5,737 nucleotides of DNA from Chloroflexota bacterium (GTDB lineage: Bacteria > Chloroflexota > Anaerolineae > Anaerolineales > DRMV01). Numbering within the stretch: the stretch's first letter is position 1; every line of letters starts with the position of its first letter. The notes under the pieces are model-generated. The model did no database searches. It had not been told where the DNA came from and saw only the letters and a program-made list of their open reading frames with translations. This document shows, piece after piece, positions 1 through 2,935 of the stretch. Both the position numbers and the translations under genes were made by a program. The DNA lies in the NCBI GenBank assembly GCA_013153335.1, contig JAADEP010000075.1:1-5737 (forward strand), written 5' to 3'.

Positions 1-210
1 ACGTTCAACGCGCGTCAGGCCTATCATCTGATCCGCTTGCGGGCCTCGGCCAACGCGCATTTCTCCATGCGCCGCTTCGCGCTCCAGCTGGCGGAAGCCC
101 TGCGCGCGGTTCACCCCGCGCTCTACGCCTACCTGCCCACGCCCGACCTCACCTGGCGCGACCTCGACGCACAGCACTTCGCAGGCGTCTACGGCGCCCG
201 CGGGGCGTGA
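1..210 (+). CDS. thyX: FAD-dependent thymidylate synthase (ThyX) family, C-terminal fragment
   Basis: This is an open frame from the first base to a TGA at 208-210, giving the last 69 residues of a protein whose start lies upstream of the window. ThyX makes dTMP from dUMP, using methylene-tetrahydrofolate and FAD as a tetramer. The segment NARQAYHLIRLRASANAHFS (residues 3-22) resembles the ThyX C-terminal block, as in Thermotoga maritima ThyX: NAR, a hydrophobic helix, LR with the dUMP-binding Arg, then NAH where ThyX usually has HAQ. It is followed by an Ala-rich helix and a Pro before the C-terminal tail, at the spacing seen in ThyX. The usual AQWEI is AHFSM here, so it is a divergent member or a paralogue. 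The RHRxxS signature would lie upstream and cannot be checked. The gene converges on the LCP gene. Family assignment is fairly likely; enzymatic activity is not shown. Confidence 0.6.
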   Translation, partial: TFNARQAYHLIRLRASANAHFSMRRFALQLAEALRAVHPALYAYLPTPDLTWRDLDAQHFAGVYGARGA

Positions 211-240
211 AACCGCGGATGTGGTTCGTTGGGGATTGGC

Positions 241-343
241 GATAAAAGAAAATCGGTAGTCGACAGTCGTTAGTGGGCGTACGGCGGTGACCCCGGAGCA
301 GAGAGCTTGCCTGTCGACAAACGACTACCGACTGTCGACTGTT
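241..343 (-). terminator. Possible terminator of the gyrB-kinase-LCP cluster
   Basis: Read on the minus strand, the heptamer inverted repeat begins 15 nt past the LCP stop codon and is followed at once by a T-rich run (ATTTTCTTTTATC, 240-252). That order, stem then T-rich tract, is what an intrinsic terminator needs. The stem is interrupted and the loop is long (47 nt), so it is not a classical terminator. No comparable T-tract follows the stem on the plus strand. Confidence 0.35.
255..343. repeat. Inverted pair of three-unit heptamer arrays in the convergent gap
   Basis: The right arm (323-343) is three tandem 7-mers, GACTACC, GACTGTC and GACTGTT, with consensus GACTNNC. The left arm (255-275) is the same pattern in the opposite orientation: GGTAGTC, GACAGTC, GTTAGTG. 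The arms pair at 16 of 21 positions, including an uninterrupted 12-bp match (258-269 with 329-340), around a 47-nt spacer. The spacer holds another CTGTCGAC at 311-318, so this octamer occurs three times in 81 bp (259-266 inverted, 311-318, 332-339). It lies between two convergent gene ends, so it is not coding. Possible identities are a small dispersed repeat (MITE- or REP-like), a slipped heptamer satellite, or a transcription-end structure. Only one copy is visible, so dispersal cannot be judged. Confidence 0.7.
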
Positions 344-357
344 AACGGCCAATTCCG

Positions 358-1389
358 TTACCGCGTCGCGGCTTCCATGAGCATTTCATGGATCGCGGGC
401 ATGTTCGGCAAGAGCACTTGGGCGCCCCTGGGCGTTACCCAGGGGTAGACATGCGCAGCCGTGAACGTATACTTTTTGACCTTACGAGGATCAAAACGGC
501 GGAATTTGATCAGCAGGCCGGGAATGTCACTTGGCTTGATGTTCGTATCCACCCATTGGCGGTACAAGTTGTAGATCTCAGGTGCGCGGCGTAAGGCATC
601 CATGCTCATCAACGCGTCGAGAATGGCCAGCAAAACTGCTTGTTGACGCCGATTGCGGTCCAGGTCGTTGGAATAGGTACGCCCCCGGACATACCAAAGG
701 GCCTCATCCGCGTTGAGATGCACTTTGCCCGGCCCGATGCATTTGTAGCCTCGACCATAGTAATTATCGCAAAAACGCCGGGGTACCTCGACCTCAATGC
801 CTCCTAAAGTTTCAATGATGGCTTTGAACCCGCCATGCCCAACAAGGATATAGTATTGAGGACGCACCTGGAAGTGGACAGCAAATGTTTCGGCCAAAGT
901 ATCAAATCCGCCGTAAAACATGGCCGTATTGAGCCGATTGTAGCCCACCCCAGGGATCTGCACCCACAAATCCCGAGGAAAGGAAATCAGGCTTGTAGCT
1001 CCAGTTTGGGGGTTATAAGAAGCCAAAATTATCGTGTCTGTCCGAAAACCAACCTCCCAGGGACGTTGGTCAGAACCCAAAAGTAAGATGTTAACCCGGC
1101 GTTCAAAAGCCTCTTTCAAATTCTTGGGTGGTGGCAACGTCGGCGTTGGCGTCGCCGTGGGCGTGAGCGAAGGCGTCCACGTAGGCATCCAAGTCGCGGT
1201 CGGCGGCGCGGGCAAAAACGGTGTTGGTGTCGTCTCCGAGAGAGGCGTCGCGTAAGGGGCCGGGGCGGCAAGGGCTTGTGGGATAGGGATGGTTTGCCGG
1301 TAACAGCCGCTCACGCCAAACGCGAAGAGCCCCAAAAGCCAAATCGTCCCCAACCAACGCCCAAAATGCGAAGGGGTCTTCTCCTCCAT
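358..1389 (-). CDS. LytR-CpsA-Psr (LCP) family lipoprotein
   Basis: LCP enzymes move glycopolymers from polyprenyl-pyrophosphate carriers onto a cell-surface acceptor, usually peptidoglycan. From the chosen start the protein has 343 residues. Residues 1-29 form a lipoprotein signal with a basic n-region, the hydrophobic stretch IWLLGLFAF and lipobox VSGC (Cys29). Residues 36-88 are a Pro/Thr/Ala-rich linker. The LCP domain runs from about residue 98 (VNILLLGSDQRP) to about 265. It has RTDT at 116-119, PRD at 138-140, GG in the central helix region, LGG at 195-197, R235-x-R237, and D244-R245-x-R247-R248-Q-Q. These are the Arg and Asp positions that bind the pyrophosphate and metal in LCP structures. 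Cys207 and Cys217 may form a disulfide. An ATG at 1404 is also in frame, but the one at 1389 has GAGGTG (1397-1402) 7 nt upstream while the 1404 start has no ribosome site, so 1389 is preferred. It starts 17 nt after the kinase-like gene. The family is clear; the glycopolymer and acceptor are unknown. Confidence 0.9.
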   Translation of the reverse strand: MEEKTPSHFGRWLGTIWLLGLFAFGVSGCYRQTIPIPQALAAPAPYATPLSETTPTPFLPAPPTATWMPTWTPSLTPTATPTPTLPPPKNLKEAFERRVNILLLGSDQRPWEVGFRTDTIILASYNPQTGATSLISFPRDLWVQIPGVGYNRLNTAMFYGGFDTLAETFAVHFQVRPQYYILVGHGGFKAIIETLGGIEVEVPRRFCDNYYGRGYKCIGPGKVHLNADEALWYVRGRTYSNDLDRNRRQQAVLLAILDALMSMDALRRAPEIYNLYRQWVDTNIKPSDIPGLLIKFRRFDPRKVKKYTFTAAHVYPWVTPRGAQVLLPNMPAIHEMLMEAATR

Positions 1390-1396
1390 AGGGCCG

Positions 1397-1402
1397 CACC
1401 TC
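1397..1402 (-). promoter_or_regulatory. Ribosome binding site that decides the LCP start
   Basis: GAGGTG on the minus strand is followed by a 7-nt spacer and the ATG at 1387-1389. It overlaps the upstream in-frame ATG (1402-1404), which has only an A/T-rich stretch and the preceding gene's TAA in front of it. This supports the shorter protein, which also gives a signal peptide of more usual length. Confidence 0.6.
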
Positions 1403-1406
1403 ATAT

Positions 1407-2897
1407 TTAACGTCGGCTATCGCGCGTGGGGATAAGTAAGGAAACCCGTGTCCCTTGCATGCCGTCCTTCTCGAGCCACAAGGCGCCTTGGTAGGTCTCT
1501 AGAAGTTCCTTGGCCACGCGCAGCCCCATGCCGCCAATGCACCCTTTGGGCTCGCCGGGGAAGGGCTTGTCCGATGGGCTCCATGCGTGCAAAACCGTGA
1601 CCAGATCTTCTTCATCAAGGGGTGGACCCGCGTCGCGCAATTCAACGAGCAGCGCGGTGCCTTCGTGGTTCTCCAACTGAACCCACTGCACGCTCAGACT
1701 CACCTCTTCTTGCTCAGGCGTGACCCAATATGCACGTCCCGCGGCCAACGTCAAGGCGTAAAGCGCTACCCTTTCCGGAACCAACAGATTGAGAGCCGGG
1801 TCGGGGAGCGCCAAGGCCAGGTCCACGTCTTTGCTCAACCCCCAGTAGCGTAAGTGCGCCAACACCGTGTGCCAGACCACGCGGAAGGTGGTCCACTCTG
1901 ACGAGCTAGAGCCTTGTTCTTTCTGCTGGAGGTATTGTAAGGCTTCGCTAAGATCGCGGTACCACTCGGTCAACGCTCGCAGCAAGAAGAGCGCGCGTTG
2001 CCGAGGCCAGCCCAGTTGGGGCCACACCTGCTCTTGGCTGAAGAGCCGCAAATTTTGCTCCAGCGAGAGAACCAAGTCCGTGATGCTGCGCCAGAAGACC
2101 GGGTCCGCCGTGCGCATGAGCAAAGGGCTGTGCCGCTGCAGCGCGAGCAGGGTTTGCCGTTCGGTCTCCAGTTGTTCCTGCTTCTCCAGCAGCAGATGCA
2201 CCCGCCCGCGCAGCATCGTGATCTCTTCGGTGAGCTGTTCATCGACGCCCTGGAGCGCGGGCCAGACCATCAAGAACGGATAGAGGGCCCATTCGGCCAA
2301 CAAGGTCGCCACGCGCACGTCCGGGGGCAGGAAGCTATCCAAGCCAAAACCCAACAGGAACCCCACCCCCAGGGCGGCCCGCCAGGTCCAGCCCGTGTAC
2401 CAGCGATGGAGCAAGTTCCATAAGAAGAAACCGCCCGCGGCCGCCATGCCCAACATCGACCACCCGCGCAGCGCGAGCTCGAGACTTGCCGGACCCCGAT
2501 CGGCCATAAGCGCGGATACCGCGCCCCAAATAATCAAGCCAACTGCTACAATGCCCCGGTAGCCCTCCAAGAGGTTGTCTAGAATCATGGGACGGCGGTA
2601 GGGCAGCCACAGCTGCAGATAAGCGAACGCCGCGGTGACCTGGGCCGCGCGCCAAAGCCAGTTCTCGCTCCAGGCTCCTTGGTCGAGATAACGCAACGCC
2701 AGCCCAAGCACCAAGGCCCGCGCGGCCAGCAAAATCAACCCAAACAGGGTATATTGCCCGCGCGTGCGGAAGGTCATTTCACTGGCCCGGAACTGGACGA
2801 GCCAACCCAAGCTCAACAGCCAGAACGTCAAGGCTGCGAACCAGAATCCCGTTGGCGACAGGAGCCAGGGCGCTATGGTTTTCCACCACACGAACAT
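1407..2897 (-). CDS. Seven-TM histidine-kinase-like protein with degenerate catalytic core
   Basis: The product has 496 residues. Seven hydrophobic segments lie near 16-36, 48-68, 78-98, 112-132, 138-163, 170-190 and 194-216. A charged, coiled-coil-like helix follows (217-255), then two helices in the place of a dimerisation domain (about 265-326), then a C-terminal domain resembling HATPase_c (about 338-490). The ATPase signs are RDAGPP (421-426, in the D-box position, normally DxGxG), GGMGL (455-459, G2 box) and the closing GTRVSLLIP. No H-box (HE[LIV]R) is visible in the helices; the nearest His, H256, sits before them. The N-box region (VALYALTLAAGRAY) has Ala where kinases keep the Mg-binding Asn. 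It may therefore be a pseudokinase, a sensor scaffold, or a very divergent kinase. Start ATG 2895-2897 has AGGGG 7 nt upstream. It follows gyrB by 38 nt and precedes the LCP gene by 17 nt, so an envelope-sensing role is possible but inferred. No response regulator is in view. Confidence 0.75.
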   Translation of the reverse strand: MFVWWKTIAPWLLSPTGFWFAALTFWLLSLGWLVQFRASEMTFRTRGQYTLFGLILLAARALVLGLALRYLDQGAWSENWLWRAAQVTAAFAYLQLWLPYRRPMILDNLLEGYRGIVAVGLIIWGAVSALMADRGPASLELALRGWSMLGMAAAGGFFLWNLLHRWYTGWTWRAALGVGFLLGFGLDSFLPPDVRVATLLAEWALYPFLMVWPALQGVDEQLTEEITMLRGRVHLLLEKQEQLETERQTLLALQRHSPLLMRTADPVFWRSITDLVLSLEQNLRLFSQEQVWPQLGWPRQRALFLLRALTEWYRDLSEALQYLQQKEQGSSSSEWTTFRVVWHTVLAHLRYWGLSKDVDLALALPDPALNLLVPERVALYALTLAAGRAYWVTPEQEEVSLSVQWVQLENHEGTALLVELRDAGPPLDEEDLVTVLHAWSPSDKPFPGEPKGCIGGMGLRVAKELLETYQGALWLEKDGMQGTRVSLLIPTRDSRR

Positions 2898-2930
2898 GGC
2901 TCAACCCCTTTCGGGCGGGGCGATTGGGCC
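2898..2930 (-). promoter_or_regulatory. Hairpin that could mask the kinase-like gene's ribosome site
   Basis: In the 38-nt gap after gyrB, the minus-strand RNA can pair GGCCCAA (2924-2930) with TTGAGCC (2898-2904), with one mismatch, and CCCC (2917-2920) with GGGG (2905-2908), leaving an 8-nt loop. The GGGG is the core of the Shine-Dalgarno AGGGG for the ATG at 2897. If formed, the hairpin would limit free initiation and could tie translation to ribosomes ending on gyrB. It has no T-tract, so it does not look like a terminator. Pairing was done by eye; no energy was calculated. Confidence 0.35.
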
Positions 2931-2935
2931 AGCGG

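Noticed and set aside
255..343. CRISPR-like repeats
   Set aside because: The units are only 7 bp, directly abutting and inverted, with no regular spacers and no cas genes nearby.
149..352. A 67-codon minus-strand open frame over the convergent gap
   Set aside because: It overlaps the end of the ThyX-like gene and the heptamer repeats, and its Arg-rich translation looks like non-coding sequence.
343..360. Small hairpin TAACGG/CCGTTA at the LCP stop codon
   Set aside because: It has only six base pairs with a 6-nt loop and no T-tract; too weak to call as a terminator by itself.
1126..1284. Tandem DNA repeat in the LCP gene
   Set aside because: The repetitiveness comes from the Pro/Thr-rich protein linker; the codons vary and no fixed DNA unit recurs.
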